Part shown: positions 1-9,575 of the stretch, piece after piece
Layout of the letters: every line of letters begins with the position of its first letter
Position numbering within the stretch: the first letter of the stretch is position 1
NCBI GenBank assembly: GCA_902494085.1
Contig: CABURU010000001.1
Coordinates: 62,001-126,000, forward strand
Direction of reading: 5' to 3'
Length of the DNA stretch: 64,000 nucleotides
DNA from: an uncultured Collinsella sp.
GTDB lineage: Bacteria > Actinomycetota > Coriobacteriia > Coriobacteriales > Coriobacteriaceae
The notes under the pieces: generated by a model
Told to the model about the DNA's origin: nothing
The model's database searches: none
The model's input: the letters and a program-made list of their open reading frames with translations, nothing else
Translations under genes and position numbers: made by a program

Positions 1-116
1 CCCGCGTCCGCGGTGGCCTTGGTACCGCCATTATTTCCACCAGCCATGGCGTCATGACCGACCGCGATGCTCGCAAGCACAACGTCGGCGGCGAGATCAT
101 CGCTTACGTCTGGTAA
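1..116 (+). CDS. rpsH: 30S ribosomal protein S8 (uS8), C-terminal part
   Basis: Only the last 37 codons and the stop are inside the window; the 5' end lies to the left. The readable tail contains [19 protein letters not shown] and ends in AYVW, the characteristic S8 C terminus. S8 binds the central domain of 16S rRNA and in many bacteria also represses the spc operon. Its place directly before rplF is the standard spc order. The call rests on this short tail plus context. Confidence 0.95.
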   Translation, partial: RVRGGLGTAIISTSHGVMTDRDARKHNVGGEIIAYVW

Positions 117-149
117 TTCGCTCGGTAGGTAGAAGGAAAGGAGATCACC

Positions 150-686
150 GTGTCTCGTATCGGTAATAAGCCTGTCCAGATTCCCGCCGGAGTCGAAGTG
201 GCAGTCAACGGCAACAACGTTGTCGTCAAGGGCCCCAAGGGCCAGCTCGAGCTCGATGTCTTTGAGAAGCTCGCTATCAACGTCGAGGACAACGTCCTCA
301 CCGTTTCCCGTCCCGACGACGAGCGTGAGACCCGTGCCCGCCACGGCCTCACCCGTGCCCTCATCCACAACATGGTTGTTGGCGTTTCCGAGGGCTTCGA
401 GAAGAAGCTCGAGCTCGCCGGCGTCGGTTACCGCGTGCAGCAGAAGGGCAAGAACCTCGAGTTCTCCCTCGGCTTCTCGCACCCCGTGATCGTCGAGGCT
501 CCCGAGGGCATCACCTTCGAGGTTCCCGACAACACCCACGTGAACGTCAAGGGTATCAACAAGCAGCAGGTCGGTCAGATCGCCGCTGAGATCCGCGGCC
601 ATCGTCCTCCCGAGCCTTACAAGGGCAAGGGTATCCACTACGTTGGCGAGCACATCCGCCGCAAGCTGGGTAAGGCCGCCAAGTAG
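150..686 (+). CDS. rplF: 50S ribosomal protein L6 (uL6)
   Basis: This 178-residue protein begins [17 protein letters not shown] and carries the C-terminal [10 protein letters not shown] signature of L6. It binds 23S rRNA near the sarcin-ricin loop and the factor-binding site. The start is a GTG preceded by AAGGAAAGGAG. Length is normal for the family. It is the second gene visible in the spc operon, 33 nt after rpsH. Confidence 0.98.
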   Translation: MSRIGNKPVQIPAGVEVAVNGNNVVVKGPKGQLELDVFEKLAINVEDNVLTVSRPDDERETRARHGLTRALIHNMVVGVSEGFEKKLELAGVGYRVQQKGKNLEFSLGFSHPVIVEAPEGITFEVPDNTHVNVKGINKQQVGQIAAEIRGHRPPEPYKGKGIHYVGEHIRRKLGKAAK

Positions 687-711
687 TCGTAACCGACTCA
701 CTCGCATAAGA

Positions 712-733
712 CCAGCACCCCGTCAGGTGCTGG
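712..733 (+). other. 8-bp hairpin in the rplF-rplR spacer
   Basis: CCAGCACC and GGTGCTGG form a perfect stem with a 6-nt loop. No U-run follows directly, so it does not look like an intrinsic terminator. It may be an mRNA processing or stability element inside the operon. The role is inference. Confidence 0.4.
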
Positions 734-761
734 CAAGATCAACCTTTTTAGGAGTTTACGT

Positions 762-1130
762 ATGAACAAGCATAAGGCGAAGCTGGAAGGCCTCAAGCGT
801 CGTCAGCGTCGTGTTCGCGGCAAGGTCTCGGGTACCTCCGAGCGTCCGCGTCTTCGCGTGACCCGTACTAACGCCAACATCTATGCCCAGATCATCGACG
901 ACAGCAAGGGCTCCAGCCTGACGCTCGTCTCTGCCTCGACCCTCGAGGCCGAGTTCAAGGGCACCCACACCTCGAACAAGGAGGCTGCGGAGAAGGTCGG
1001 TCAGCTCGTTGGCAAGCGCGCCATCGAGGCCGGCATCACCAAGGTCGCCTTCGATCGCGGTGGCCGTATCTACCATGGCCGCGTCAAGGCCCTCGCCGAC
1101 GGTGCTCGTGCCGCCGGTCTCGAGTTCTAG
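762..1130 (+). CDS. rplR: 50S ribosomal protein L18 (uL18)
   Basis: A 122-residue basic protein with [20 protein letters not shown] near the N terminus and [20 protein letters not shown] near the C terminus, both classic L18 segments. It binds 5S rRNA and helps place it in the central protuberance. ATG start with a TAGGAG Shine-Dalgarno. It lies in the normal L6-L18-S5 order and full length is present. Confidence 0.98.
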   Translation: MNKHKAKLEGLKRRQRRVRGKVSGTSERPRLRVTRTNANIYAQIIDDSKGSSLTLVSASTLEAEFKGTHTSNKEAAEKVGQLVGKRAIEAGITKVAFDRGGRIYHGRVKALADGARAAGLEF

Positions 1131-1144
1131 GAGGTATGTAGCAC

Positions 1145-1669
1145 ATGGCTCGTAATCAGAAGCAGCAGCGCGAGGCCTCCGAGTTCGAGGAGCGCGTCGT
1201 TTACATCAACCGCGTGTCGAAGACCGTCAAGGGTGGTCGTCGCATGAGCCTCGTCGCTCTCGTCGTCGTTGGCGACGGCAAGGGCAACGTCGGCGTTGGC
1301 ATGGGCAAGTCCGCTGAGGTGCCCATGGCCATCTCCAAGGCGTCTCTCGATGCCAAGAAGAACATGTTCCACGTGCCGGTGACCGATCAGGGCACCATTC
1401 CACACGAGGTTCTCGGTCACTTTGGTGCCGGCCGCATCATCATCAAGCCCGCTGTCGAGGGTACCGGCGTTATCGCCGGCGGCGCTGTGCGTCCCCTCTT
1501 CGAGCTTGCTGGCATCAAGAACGTCCTGTCCAAGTCCCTCGGTACCGACAACGGCCTCAACATCATCAAGGCTGCCGTCGAGGGCCTCAAGGAGCTCTCC
1601 AGCCCTGAGGACGTCGCGGCTCGCCGTGGCCTGACGGTCTCCGAGATGTTCGTCGGTAAGGAGAACTAA
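1145..1669 (+). CDS. rpsE: 30S ribosomal protein S5 (uS5)
   Basis: A 174-residue protein with the S5 double-stranded RNA-binding segment ([18 protein letters not shown]) followed by the conserved [19 protein letters not shown] loop and a C-terminal S5 fold. It takes part in decoding accuracy and mRNA unwinding at the entry tunnel. The start is 14 nt after rplR with a GGAGG site overlapping the rplR stop region. Confidence 0.98.
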   Translation: MARNQKQQREASEFEERVVYINRVSKTVKGGRRMSLVALVVVGDGKGNVGVGMGKSAEVPMAISKASLDAKKNMFHVPVTDQGTIPHEVLGHFGAGRIIIKPAVEGTGVIAGGAVRPLFELAGIKNVLSKSLGTDNGLNIIKAAVEGLKELSSPEDVAARRGLTVSEMFVGKEN

Positions 1670-1671
1670 GC

Positions 1672-1854
1672 ATGGCTGACACCATCAAGATCAAGCAGGT
1701 CCGCAGCACCAACGGTTGCAAGCAGGACCAGGTCCGTACTGTCCGTGCCCTCGGTCTCCACAGGATCCGCGAGGTTCGCGAGATTGCTGACAACGAGTCC
1801 GTCCGCGGCATGATCTTCAAGGTCAAGCACCTTGTCGAGATTGTAGAGGAGTAG
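1672..1854 (+). CDS. rpmD: 50S ribosomal protein L30 (uL30)
   Basis: A 60-residue protein beginning MADTIKIKQVRS and containing LGLHRIREVREIADNESVRG, typical of bacterial L30. It begins 2 nt after rpsE, so translation is probably coupled. L30 binds 23S rRNA domain II. Length is normal. Confidence 0.97.
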   Translation: MADTIKIKQVRSTNGCKQDQVRTVRALGLHRIREVREIADNESVRGMIFKVKHLVEIVEE

Positions 1855-1857
1855 CAA

Positions 1858-2307
1858 ATGCAGCTTCACGATCTTACTCCCGCGCCCGGTTCCACCAAGA
1901 ACCACAAGCGCGTCGGCCGTGGCAATTCTTCGGGTCACGGCACCACTTCTGGCCGCGGTCAGAAGGGCCAGGGTTCCCGCTCTGGCGGCACCAAGGGTGC
2001 CGGCTTCGAGGGTGGCCAGACTCCGCTGGCTATGCGCCTGCCCAAGCTTCCGGGCTTCCGCAACCCCCGTCGTATCGAGTACACCGCTGTTAACGTTGAG
2101 CGTCTCGAGCGCAAGTTCGAGGACGGCGCTGTGATCGACGGTGCCGCTCTTAAGGCCGCTCGCATCACCAAGAGCGAGTTCGAGCCCGTCAAGGTGCTCG
2201 GCAATGGTGAGCTCACCAAGAAGTTCACGGTCAAGGTCGACAAGGTCAGCGCTTCTGCGCAGGCCAAGATCGAGGCCGCCGGCGGAAAGGTCGAGCTGCC
2301 GTGCTAA
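1858..2307 (+). CDS. rplO: 50S ribosomal protein L15 (uL15)
   Basis: A 149-residue protein with [20 protein letters not shown], then a Gly/Arg-rich stretch containing [14 protein letters not shown], the L15 hallmark. It is an early-assembling 23S-binding protein. It starts 3 nt after rpmD, and its last codons overlap the start of secY, which fits translational coupling. Confidence 0.98.
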   Translation: MQLHDLTPAPGSTKNHKRVGRGNSSGHGTTSGRGQKGQGSRSGGTKGAGFEGGQTPLAMRLPKLPGFRNPRRIEYTAVNVERLERKFEDGAVIDGAALKAARITKSEFEPVKVLGNGELTKKFTVKVDKVSASAQAKIEAAGGKVELPC

Positions 2308-3587
2308 ATGGTCTTAAGAATGCTTTCCGCATCAAAGAATTGCGCGAAAAGATTCTTTTTACCATAGCTATGCTCGTCGTGTACCGCATTGGTGCGCACG
2401 TTCCTGTGCCCGGCATTCCCTTCCAGGGGATGCTGGGCCTTTTCTCGACCGATAACAATTCGGTCGCCGCAGGTGCTATGGCCCTCCTGAATCTTTTCTC
2501 TGGCGGCGCTTTGAGCTATGTGTCGGTGTTTTCGCTTGGCATCATGCCTTACATCACCAGCTCGATCATCCTCCAGATGCTCCAGGCCGTCGTGCCTTCC
2601 CTGCATGAGCTTGCCCGCGAGGGCGAGGTCGGTCAGACCAAGATTACGCAGTATTCGCGTTACCTCACCCTGGCTCTGGCAATCCTCAACTCCGTGGGTT
2701 ACCTCTTCCTCTTTAAGAGCTTCGGCATCAGCTTTAATGGCGCCGGCGCTCCCGAGATCATCTTCGACCTCATGATCGTTGGTACGCTCACTGCGGGCGC
2801 CATGCTGATCATGTGGATTGGTGAGCTCATCACCCAGCGCGGTATCGGCAATGGCATGTCGCTGATCATCTTCGCGAACATCATGGCCGGTCTGCCGCAG
2901 GCTATCTTCTCCAGCACCGAGGGCAATGCCGGCGGCATCATCACCATGGTGATCATCTGCGCCATCATCCTGCTGGTTATCCCGCTGATTGTTTTCCTTG
3001 AGCGCGGCCAGCGCCGCATTCCGGTCTCCTACGCTAAGCGCGTCGTGGGCCGTCGCATGATGGGTGGCCAGACCACCTACCTGCCCATCAAGGTCAACAC
3101 CGCGGGTGTTGTGCCGATCATCTTCGCTTCGGCGCTGCTGTACTTCCCGGCTCAGATTGCCGTGTTCTTCCCCGGCATCGGCTGGATTCAGGCAGTCGCT
3201 TCTGCGCTTTCGACCGGTTGGCTCAACTGGGTGCTTAACGTTGTCCTCATCGTGTTCTTCGCGTACTTCTACACCTCCATGGTGTTCAACCCCGATGACA
3301 CGGCCGACAACCTTAAGAAGCAGGGCGGCTTTATTCCGGGCGTCCGTCCGGGTAGGGCTACCGCGGCCTACATCAAGAACGCGCTCAACAAGATTACGCT
3401 TCCCAGCGCTGTCTTTTTGGCGCTCATCGCCATCGTGCCTTCGATCATCTTTTCCTTCACGGGTAACCATCTGATCCAGGCATTTGGCGGCACGTCCATC
3501 CTCATCATGGTCGGCGTCGTGCTCGACACGGTCGATAAGCTCGAAGGCCAGATCAAGATGTATGATTACGATGGATTCTTTAAATAG
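2301..3587 (+). CDS. secY: Protein translocase subunit SecY
   Basis: A 428-residue polytopic membrane protein forming the channel of the Sec translocon. It starts [20 protein letters not shown] and carries VPVPGIP, the plug-region [10 protein letters not shown], and the cytosolic loop [16 protein letters not shown], all SecY signatures; about ten membrane segments are visible. The start is a GTG overlapping the rplO end by 7 nt, so there is no separate spacer. The motor secA lies at 24.1 kb in this window. Confidence 0.97.
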   Translation: MLNGLKNAFRIKELREKILFTIAMLVVYRIGAHVPVPGIPFQGMLGLFSTDNNSVAAGAMALLNLFSGGALSYVSVFSLGIMPYITSSIILQMLQAVVPSLHELAREGEVGQTKITQYSRYLTLALAILNSVGYLFLFKSFGISFNGAGAPEIIFDLMIVGTLTAGAMLIMWIGELITQRGIGNGMSLIIFANIMAGLPQAIFSSTEGNAGGIITMVIICAIILLVIPLIVFLERGQRRIPVSYAKRVVGRRMMGGQTTYLPIKVNTAGVVPIIFASALLYFPAQIAVFFPGIGWIQAVASALSTGWLNWVLNVVLIVFFAYFYTSMVFNPDDTADNLKKQGGFIPGVRPGRATAAYIKNALNKITLPSAVFLALIAIVPSIIFSFTGNHLIQAFGGTSILIMVGVVLDTVDKLEGQIKMYDYDGFFK

Positions 3588-3605
3588 GCTAGAGGAGGAT
3601 TGCTC

Positions 3606-4232
3606 ATGAACCTCGTATTGCTCGGAGCTCCGGGTGCCGGTAAGGGCACCGTCGCACAGGAGCTCGTCGCCGAGTTTGGCGTCGCCCATATTTCCACGGG
3701 CGACCTGCTGCGTGCTGCCGTCAAGGGTGGCACCGAGCTTGGTATTCAGGCTAAGAAGTACATGGACGCTGGCGAGCTCGTTCCCGACCAGCTCGTGATC
3801 GACCTTGTCAAGGAGCGCCTTGCCGCCGATGACGCCCAGCAGGGCTTCATCCTCGACGGCTTCCCGCGCAACACCGCCCAGGCCGTAACGCTCGATTCCG
3901 AGCTCTCCGCTATGGGTCGCGAGATCGACTGCGCCCTTCTGGTCGATGTGGCCCCCGAGGTCATCATCGATCGCCTGTCTTCTCGTCGCACCTGCCGCGC
4001 CTGCGGTTACACCGGCACCGCTGCCGATGCCACCTGCCCCAAGTGCGGCGGCGAGATGTATCAGCGCGACGACGACAAGCCGGAGACCATCAAGAACCGT
4101 CTCGACGTCTACGAGAAGTCCACGAGCCCGCTCGTCGACTACTATCGTGGCCAGGGTCTGCTCAAGTCGGTCAACGGTGACCAGGCTCGCGAGACCGTGT
4201 ACGGGGATGTCAAAGAGGCTCTCGGTCTATGA
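3606..4232 (+). CDS. adk: Adenylate kinase
   Basis: A 208-residue enzyme interconverting ATP, AMP and ADP. The P-loop GAPGAGKGT (residues 7-15), STGDLLR, LDGFPRN and RRTCRACG are present. The LID has four cysteines (about 130, 133, 144, 147), as in zinc-binding Gram-positive enzymes, but with about 10 residues between the pairs instead of the usual 16, so the zinc finger is shortened. The ATG was chosen over an upstream TTG because AGGAGG sits 7 nt before it. It overlaps map by 4 nt. Confidence 0.97.
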   Translation: MNLVLLGAPGAGKGTVAQELVAEFGVAHISTGDLLRAAVKGGTELGIQAKKYMDAGELVPDQLVIDLVKERLAADDAQQGFILDGFPRNTAQAVTLDSELSAMGREIDCALLVDVAPEVIIDRLSSRRTCRACGYTGTAADATCPKCGGEMYQRDDDKPETIKNRLDVYEKSTSPLVDYYRGQGLLKSVNGDQARETVYGDVKEALGL

Positions 4233-5017
4233 TCAAGATTAAGTCTGCAACGCAAATTGAGCAGATGAAGAAGGCAGGAGCGCTATCTAAGATGGCGCTC
4301 CGCCACGTTGGAGCCATGGTTCGCCCCGGCGTGTCGACTTTCGAACTCGATCAGCTTGCGGAGCAGATTATCCGCATGCATGGCGGCACCCCTGCCTTTA
4401 AGGGTTACGGCGGGTTCCCGGGGACCATTTGCGCATCGATCAACGATGCCGTGGTTCACGGTATTCCCAACCCTGACATGATCCTGCGCGATGGCGATAT
4501 CATCTCCATCGATACGGGAGCCGTCGTTGACGGTTGGGTTGGCGATAATGCTTGGACGTTTTTCGTCGGCACCCCCACGCCCGAGGCCAAGGCCCTGTGC
4601 GAGGTTACGCGCGATTGCCTAAAGGCCGCCATCGAGCAGGCTGTTCCCGGTAACCATATCGGGGACGTCGGCTATGCCGTTCAGTCTCTCGCCGAGTCTC
4701 ACGGTTACGGCGTGCTTCGGGATTACGTGGGGCATGGTATTGGCCGCGTGATGCACGAGGACCCCAACGTTCCAAATTATGGAAAGAAGGGGAGAGGCGT
4801 TCGCCTTCAGGCCGGTATGGTCATCGCCATCGAGCCGATGGTTACGATGGGTTCCAATCATGTGAGCACGGGCTCCGATGGTTGGATCGTTACGACCAAC
4901 GACCACCTGCCCGCCGCGCATTATGAGAACACCGTCGCCATTACCAATGACGGTCCGGTGATTCTTACCACCGATGCCCAAGGTGCTTGGTGTCCCTTGC
5001 AGGGCGGAGAAATGTAA
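4229..5017 (+). CDS. map: Methionine aminopeptidase, type I
   Basis: A 262-residue metalloprotease that removes the initiator methionine. Metal ligands are visible in SIDTGAVVDGWVGDNAWTF (two Asp), GHGIGRVMHEDP (His), IAIEPMVT (Glu) and ENTVAITNDG (Glu). It starts inside the end of adk through an ATGA overlap, which implies coupled translation. The secY-adk-map order is standard for Gram-positive spc operons. Confidence 0.97.
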   Translation: MIKIKSATQIEQMKKAGALSKMALRHVGAMVRPGVSTFELDQLAEQIIRMHGGTPAFKGYGGFPGTICASINDAVVHGIPNPDMILRDGDIISIDTGAVVDGWVGDNAWTFFVGTPTPEAKALCEVTRDCLKAAIEQAVPGNHIGDVGYAVQSLAESHGYGVLRDYVGHGIGRVMHEDPNVPNYGKKGRGVRLQAGMVIAIEPMVTMGSNHVSTGSDGWIVTTNDHLPAAHYENTVAITNDGPVILTTDAQGAWCPLQGGEM

Positions 5018-5053
5018 CAAGTTCCACGTAGTTGTGGAGCCATTACGAAGATA

Positions 5054-5082
5054 TTACGATACGTGCATGCGTATTGTAGAAT
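5054..5082 (+). promoter_or_regulatory. Candidate sigma-70-type promoter before infA
   Basis: TTACGA and TAGAAT are separated by 17 nt in the 104-nt map-infA gap, about 40 nt before the infA start. The -10 matches the consensus in five of six positions and the -35 in three. It would give infA and the downstream alpha operon genes a secondary promoter. No transcript evidence is available. Confidence 0.4.
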
Positions 5083-5121
5083 ACTCAATCGCTGTCGTTT
5101 TCTAGAGAAAGATGATTGCTT

Positions 5122-5340
5122 GTGAAGAAGGAAGACGCAATTGAGCTCGAGGGTACGGTAAAGGAGCCGCTGCCCAACGCCATGTTTAAGGTCGAGCTCG
5201 AGAACGGTCATTCGGTTCTGTGCAACATTTCTGGCAAGATCCGAATGAATTACATCCGCATTCTCCCCGGTGACAGGGTTGTCGTGGAGCTTTCCCCGTA
5301 CGACCTGACCCGCGGTCGCATCACCTATCGCTATAAATAG
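5122..5340 (+). CDS. infA: Translation initiation factor IF-1
   Basis: A 72-residue S1-like OB-fold protein with [19 protein letters not shown] sequence, [16 protein letters not shown] and the invariant C terminus [15 protein letters not shown]-1 binds the 30S A site during initiation. A GTG at this position gives the family's usual 72-residue length; a TTG two codons upstream is the alternative. The Shine-Dalgarno is weak in both cases. Confidence 0.95.
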   Translation: MKKEDAIELEGTVKEPLPNAMFKVELENGHSVLCNISGKIRMNYIRILPGDRVVVELSPYDLTRGRITYRYK

Positions 5341-5342
5341 CG

Positions 5343-5438
5343 ACACGCATACACGCTCTTTTCCGACTGCAGGCTTAGCTCAACCTACGGTCGGTTTGCG
5401 TGTGAAGACCAGCCATAGTTTTAAACGCCTGCGGCTGG
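5343..5438 (+). other. Two potential hairpins in the infA-rpmJ spacer
   Basis: ACACGC (5343) can pair with GCGTGT (5398), enclosing CCGAC/GTCGG. A second stem, CCAGCC (5409) with GGCTGG (5433), follows. The 147-nt spacer is long for a ribosomal operon. A ribosomal-protein-responsive leader or processing site is possible but unproven. Confidence 0.35.
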
Positions 5439-5487
5439 GCGAGTAGATAGTAGGGAAGTAGTTTGAGCGCTACCGAAAGGAAGAACG

Positions 5488-5601
5488 ATGAAGGTACGTC
5501 CTTCGGTCAAGAAGATGTGCGATAAGTGCAAAATCATTAGGCGCCATGGCAAGGTCCTCGTCATTTGCGAGAACCCCCGTCATAAGCAGCGTCAGGGTTA
5601 A
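5488..5601 (+). CDS. rpmJ: 50S ribosomal protein L36 (bL36), zinc-binding form
   Basis: A 37-residue protein beginning [20 protein letters not shown] and ending NPRHKQRQG. The Cys-x2-Cys, later Cys and His identify the zinc-ribbon (C+) form. ATG start with GAAAGGAAG before it. It lies between infA and rpsM, the standard place. Coordinates come from direct reading of the sequence. Confidence 0.96.
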   Translation: MKVRPSVKKMCDKCKIIRRHGKVLVICENPRHKQRQG

Positions 5602-5615
5602 GAGAGGAGACTACG

Positions 5616-5990
5616 TTGGCCCGTATTAATGGTGTCGACCTCCCGCGTGAGAAGCGCGTTGAGATCGGTCTGACCTATATTTACGGCATCGGCCGCACCA
5701 CTGCGACGAAGATTTGCGTCGAGTGCAACGTTAACGTGGATACGCGCGTTAAGGACCTCACCGAGGATGAGGTTAACGCCATCCGCGATTATATCGATAA
5801 GAATCAGATCATGGTTGAGGGCGACCTCCGCCGTGAGCGCAACCAGAACGTCAAGCGCCTTATGGACATCGGCTGCAACCGCGGCCTTCGTCACCGCAAG
5901 GGCCTCCCGGTCCGCGGCCAGCGCACCCACACTAACGCTCGTACCCGCAAGGGCCCGAAGCGTCAGATCGGTGCTAAGAAGAAGAAATAA
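5616..5990 (+). CDS. rpsM: 30S ribosomal protein S13 (uS13)
   Basis: A 124-residue protein beginning [15 protein letters not shown], with the helix-two-turn-helix region and the basic tail [16 protein letters not shown]. It contacts the 50S subunit and the P-site tRNA. The start is a TTG preceded by GAGAGGAGA, which is the only start giving the conserved N terminus. Confidence 0.98.
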   Translation: MARINGVDLPREKRVEIGLTYIYGIGRTTATKICVECNVNVDTRVKDLTEDEVNAIRDYIDKNQIMVEGDLRRERNQNVKRLMDIGCNRGLRHRKGLPVRGQRTHTNARTRKGPKRQIGAKKKK

Positions 5991-6004
5991 GGAGCGCTAG
6001 ATAG

Positions 6005-6409
6005 ATGGCTACTGCTAAGAAGAACGTTCGCGCTGCCCGTCTGAAGCGCGCGGACCGTAAGAACATTTCCGTGGGCCAGGCTCACATTCGTTCTACGTTC
6101 AACAACACGATCGTTTCGATCACCGATCCCCAGGGCAACGTCATTTCCTGGAAGTCGGCTGGCCAGGTGGGCTTCAAGGGCTCCCGTAAGTCCACGCCGT
6201 TCGCTGCCCAGATGGCTGCCGAGGCTGCTGCCAAGCAGGCCATGGAGCACGGTATGAAGAAGGTTTCCGTCTTCGTCAAGGGCCCCGGCTCCGGTCGTGA
6301 GACCGCCATCCGCTCCCTCCAGGCTGCTGGCCTCGAGGTCTCGAGCATCCAGGACAAGACCCCCATTCCGCACAACGGCTGCCGCCCCAAGAAGCGTCGC
6401 CGCGTGTAA
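6005..6409 (+). CDS. rpsK: 30S ribosomal protein S11 (uS11)
   Basis: A 134-residue platform protein with [18 protein letters not shown], the segment [14 protein letters not shown] and the C-terminal [11 protein letters not shown]. It binds 16S rRNA around helix 23 and the mRNA exit. It sits 14 nt after rpsM in the alpha operon. Confidence 0.98.
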   Translation: MATAKKNVRAARLKRADRKNISVGQAHIRSTFNNTIVSITDPQGNVISWKSAGQVGFKGSRKSTPFAAQMAAEAAAKQAMEHGMKKVSVFVKGPGSGRETAIRSLQAAGLEVSSIQDKTPIPHNGCRPKKRRRV

Positions 6410-6428
6410 CTGAAAGGATCGTATCAAT

Positions 6429-7025
6429 ATGGCAATCGACAGGACTCCTGTTCTTAAGCGCTGCCGTCAGCTCGGGATCGATCCCGCTGAGCTCGGTTAC
6501 AGCAGCAAGAAGGAATCTATCCGTCAGCCCAAGCGCCGTCGCAAGGAATCTGAGTACGGCATGCAGCTGCGCGAGAAGCAGAAGGTCAAGTTCATCTATG
6601 GCGTTCTGGAGAAGCAGTTCCACGGCTACTTCAACAAGGCCCGTAAGATGAACGGCGTCACCGGTGAGAACCTCATGATCATTCTTGAGTCTCGCCTCGA
6701 CAACGTCGTCTTCCGTCTTGGCTTCGCCCGCACCCGCAAAGAGGCTCGTCAGTCCGTCCGTCACGGTCACTTCACCGTGAACGGCAAGCGCGTGGACATC
6801 CCGTCCTACCGCGTCAAGGCCGGCGACGTCGTCGCTGTCGGCGAGAAGTTCCGTGACCTCCTCCCCATCAAGGAGGCTCTGATTTCCTCCGAGCGCTTTG
6901 AGGTCCCTGGCTGGCTCGAGGTCGATATCGAGAAGCTGTCTGGTAACGTGCTCGCTCTGCCGACGCGTGAGCAGATCAGCGGTGATATCAACGAGCAGCT
7001 CATCGTCGAGCTCTACTCTAAGTAG
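6429..7025 (+). CDS. rpsD: 30S ribosomal protein S4 (uS4)
   Basis: A 198-residue primary assembly protein. It has the KRRRKESEYGMQLREKQK region, the S4 RNA-binding segment LESRLDNVVFRLGFARTRKE and HGHFTVNGKRVDIPSYRVK. S4 nucleates the 16S 5' domain and in several bacteria represses its own operon. Length is normal and no N-terminal zinc cysteines are seen. Confidence 0.98.
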   Translation: MAIDRTPVLKRCRQLGIDPAELGYSSKKESIRQPKRRRKESEYGMQLREKQKVKFIYGVLEKQFHGYFNKARKMNGVTGENLMIILESRLDNVVFRLGFARTRKEARQSVRHGHFTVNGKRVDIPSYRVKAGDVVAVGEKFRDLLPIKEALISSERFEVPGWLEVDIEKLSGNVLALPTREQISGDINEQLIVELYSK

Positions 7026-7057
7026 TCCATCCGGGCTGCTGAGGCTGGAGGTAATAC

Positions 7058-7999
7058 ATGTCAGAATTCATTAGGCCTCAGGTTCAGGTCGAAGAGATCA
7101 ACGAGACGTCTGCTCGTGTCTCCGTCGAGCCGCTCGAGCGTGGCTACGGCGATACGCTGGGTAACTCCCTTCGTCGCGTTCTTCTGTCCTCGCTCGAGGG
7201 TGCCGCCGTCGAGGCTATTCAGATCGATGGCGCGCAGCACGAGTTCATGACCATCCCTAACATGGTCGAGGATGTCACCGACATCGTCCTGAATGTCAAG
7301 GGTCTTGTCTTCAGGGCTCTCGGCACGACCGACGAGGCGACCGCCACCATTTCGGTTGACGGCCCCTGCGAGGTCACCGGTGCGGACTTCTTTATTCCGT
7401 CCGAGTTTGAGCTGGTCAACCCCGAGCAGCACATCGCTACGCTCACCGAGGGTGGCCATCTCACCATGAGCATGCGCATCGGCTATGGCCGCGGCTATGT
7501 TTCTGGCGAGGCCAACAAACGCGACAACGATCCCATCGGTGTGATCCACGTCGACTCGCTGTACTCGCCGGTTTCCCGTTGCGCCAAGCTCGTTGAGGCT
7601 TGCCGTGTCGGTCAGCACACCGACTACGACCGCCTTGTCCTCGAGATCGAGACCAACGGCTCCATCGCCCCGCGCGACGCCGTGGTCCAGGCTGCCAATA
7701 TCATTAACCAGCATATGGCTGCCTTTATGAACCTTGCCGAGACCCCCGAGGTCGAGGAGGAGGCTTCGATCTTCGCTCCCGAGGTCACCAACGACAACGC
7801 TGAGCTGGACAAGCAGATCGAGGATCTGGACCTTTCCGTCCGTTCTTACAACTGCCTTAAGCGCGCCAGCATTCACTCGGTCCGTCAGCTCGTTGAGTTC
7901 TCGGAGAACGATCTGCTCAACATCCGTAACTTCGGTGTTAAGTCGATCGAGGAAGTGAAGGACAAGCTTGAGTCCATGGGCCTGAGCCTGAAGGCTTAA
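7058..7999 (+). CDS. rpoA: RNA polymerase subunit alpha
   Basis: A 313-residue protein. The N-terminal dimerisation domain contains LERGYGDTLGNSLRRVLLSS, and the C-terminal DNA-binding domain contains SVRSYNCLKRASIHSVRQL and NIRNFGVKSIEEVK. It assembles the polymerase core and contacts UP elements and activators. It lies between rpsD and rplQ as usual. Confidence 0.98.
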   Translation: MSEFIRPQVQVEEINETSARVSVEPLERGYGDTLGNSLRRVLLSSLEGAAVEAIQIDGAQHEFMTIPNMVEDVTDIVLNVKGLVFRALGTTDEATATISVDGPCEVTGADFFIPSEFELVNPEQHIATLTEGGHLTMSMRIGYGRGYVSGEANKRDNDPIGVIHVDSLYSPVSRCAKLVEACRVGQHTDYDRLVLEIETNGSIAPRDAVVQAANIINQHMAAFMNLAETPEVEEEASIFAPEVTNDNAELDKQIEDLDLSVRSYNCLKRASIHSVRQLVEFSENDLLNIRNFGVKSIEEVKDKLESMGLSLKA

Positions 8000-8029
8000 T
8001 GCTTCGCATATTTGAGGAGAAACTAGACC

Positions 8030-8497
8030 ATGCGTCATAACGTTAAGAAGGGCCTGAAGCTCGGCACCGATGCGAGCCACACCAAGGCCATGAAGAAGAG
8101 CCTTGCTAAGGCCCTCTTCGAGAACGACCGCATCAAGACCACCGAGACCCGCGCTAAGGCGCTGCGTTCGGTCGTCGATCCGATCATCACCTGGGCCAAG
8201 AAGGGCGACCTGCACTCTCGTCGTCTGGCTATCGCCAAGCTCGGCGATAAGCAGCTCGTTGCCGAGATCTTCGACAAGGCTGCTCAGGGCATGTGGCAGG
8301 ACCGCAACGGCGGTTACACCCGCATCATGAAGCTCGGTAACCGCAAGGGCGACAACGCTCCCATCGTTATCATGGAGCTCGTCACCGAGCCTTGCACGCC
8401 TAAGGCTAAGAAGGCTGCTCCGGCCCCCAAGAAGGCCGCTGCTCCCAAGAAGGTCGAGGCTGCCGAGGAGGCTCCTGCTGAGGAGACCGCTGAGTAG
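8030..8497 (+). CDS. rplQ: 50S ribosomal protein L17 (bL17) with Ala/Lys-rich tail
   Basis: A 155-residue protein. The first ~120 residues are a normal L17 (GLKLGTDASHTKAMKKSLAK, RAKALRSVVDPIITWAKKGD). About 35 further residues are low complexity, rich in Ala, Lys, Pro and Glu. Similar acidic or Lys/Ala tails occur on L17 of other actinobacteria. It is the last gene of the alpha operon and is followed by a strong terminator. Confidence 0.97.
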   Translation: MRHNVKKGLKLGTDASHTKAMKKSLAKALFENDRIKTTETRAKALRSVVDPIITWAKKGDLHSRRLAIAKLGDKQLVAEIFDKAAQGMWQDRNGGYTRIMKLGNRKGDNAPIVIMELVTEPCTPKAKKAAPAPKKAAAPKKVEAAEEAPAEETAE

Positions 8498-8523
8498 ACA
8501 ATCCGTCTGCATAGGCTATATTC

Positions 8524-8554
8524 GAGGGGTACGTTCGCGTACCCCTCTTTTTTT
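8524..8554 (+). terminator. Rho-independent terminator of the ribosomal operon
   Basis: GAGGGGTACG and CGTACCCCTC form a perfect 10-bp stem with a TTCG loop, followed by seven Ts. It lies 26 nt after the rplQ stop and closes the long spc/alpha transcription unit. Confidence 0.93.
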
Positions 8555-8589
8555 GTCGCGATACCGTTGCTTGTTTGTTGGGAGCGCCC

Positions 8590-9414
8590 ATGACTGCGCC
8601 GTCTGATTTCAATTCGATTTCCGAGCTTGACGCCACGCTCGTATTTCGCGTGGCCTATGATGGTTCGTCGTATAGCGGATTTGCCGTGCAGCCGGGACAG
8701 ACGACGGTTGCGGGTGAGCTACGTCGAGCTATTGAGACGCTCCTGCGCCGTCCGATCGACCTGACGTGTGCGGGACGTACCGATGCCGGCGTGCATGCGG
8801 TGGCACAGTTTATCAGCGTGCCCGTAACGGACGCTGAGTTGGCTTTGACGCGCCGTAGGTGGCTGAGGGCTATGGATGCCCTCCTGCCCAAAGATATCGC
8901 CATAAACGAGGTCTACAAGGCCCGTAAAGGCTTTTCTGCACGCTTTGATGCGCGTTCCCGTACGTATACGTACCGTATTGCCGATCGCGACGCGCGCCCT
9001 GTGCTTTCGCGCGGTGCGGTGTGGTGGCATCGCTACCCATTGGATGTTGAGGCGATGTCTGCGGCCTGTCCCGCGCTGCTGGGCGAGCAGGACTTCAAGA
9101 GCTTTTGCAAGGTGGCGTCTGCCGTGGGCAAGCCCACGCACCGCTGCGTGATGCGTGCCGAGTTTGGCCATGAGGTTGCGTTTGGCGAGGACATCCTGAC
9201 GTTTACCATCGAGGGCAATGCGTTTCTGCATTCGATGGTCCGCACGATCGTGGGCACGCTTGTCGAGATTGGCATGCATCGCCGTGAACCCGAGTGGATG
9301 CGCGAGGTCATCGATGCTTGCGACCGTACCGCTGCGGGCCCCACGGCTCCTGCCTGCGGCCTTACGTTTATGGGCGTGGATTACGATCCCGCCGAGCTTG
9401 TCGTGCTCGACTAG
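8590..9414 (+). CDS. truA: tRNA pseudouridine synthase A
   Basis: A 274-residue enzyme that isomerises uridines 38-40 of the anticodon arm to pseudouridine. FRVAYDGSSYSGFAVQPG and CAGRTDAGVHA, which holds the catalytic Asp, are present, followed by FDARSRTYTYRI and a C-terminal FLHSMVRTIVGTLVEIG. The ATG was chosen over TTG codons five triplets upstream because GGGAG precedes it at a normal distance. truA following rplQ is common in Gram-positive bacteria. Confidence 0.96.
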   Translation: MTAPSDFNSISELDATLVFRVAYDGSSYSGFAVQPGQTTVAGELRRAIETLLRRPIDLTCAGRTDAGVHAVAQFISVPVTDAELALTRRRWLRAMDALLPKDIAINEVYKARKGFSARFDARSRTYTYRIADRDARPVLSRGAVWWHRYPLDVEAMSAACPALLGEQDFKSFCKVASAVGKPTHRCVMRAEFGHEVAFGEDILTFTIEGNAFLHSMVRTIVGTLVEIGMHRREPEWMREVIDACDRTAAGPTAPACGLTFMGVDYDPAELVVLD

Positions 9415-9575
9415 GGGAGGGCTCGGCGCGTCGTGCGTCGGCACCTGTCATCTGTGGGCTGCGCGTGTGCAACATCTGTTCTTGGCGTGCAATACAACCG
9501 GTGTTTCATTGCTTTTATTGCCGGGGTGTACCATGAACGACAGTTTGATTCACTGCTGTCGAGAGGACGGATAAC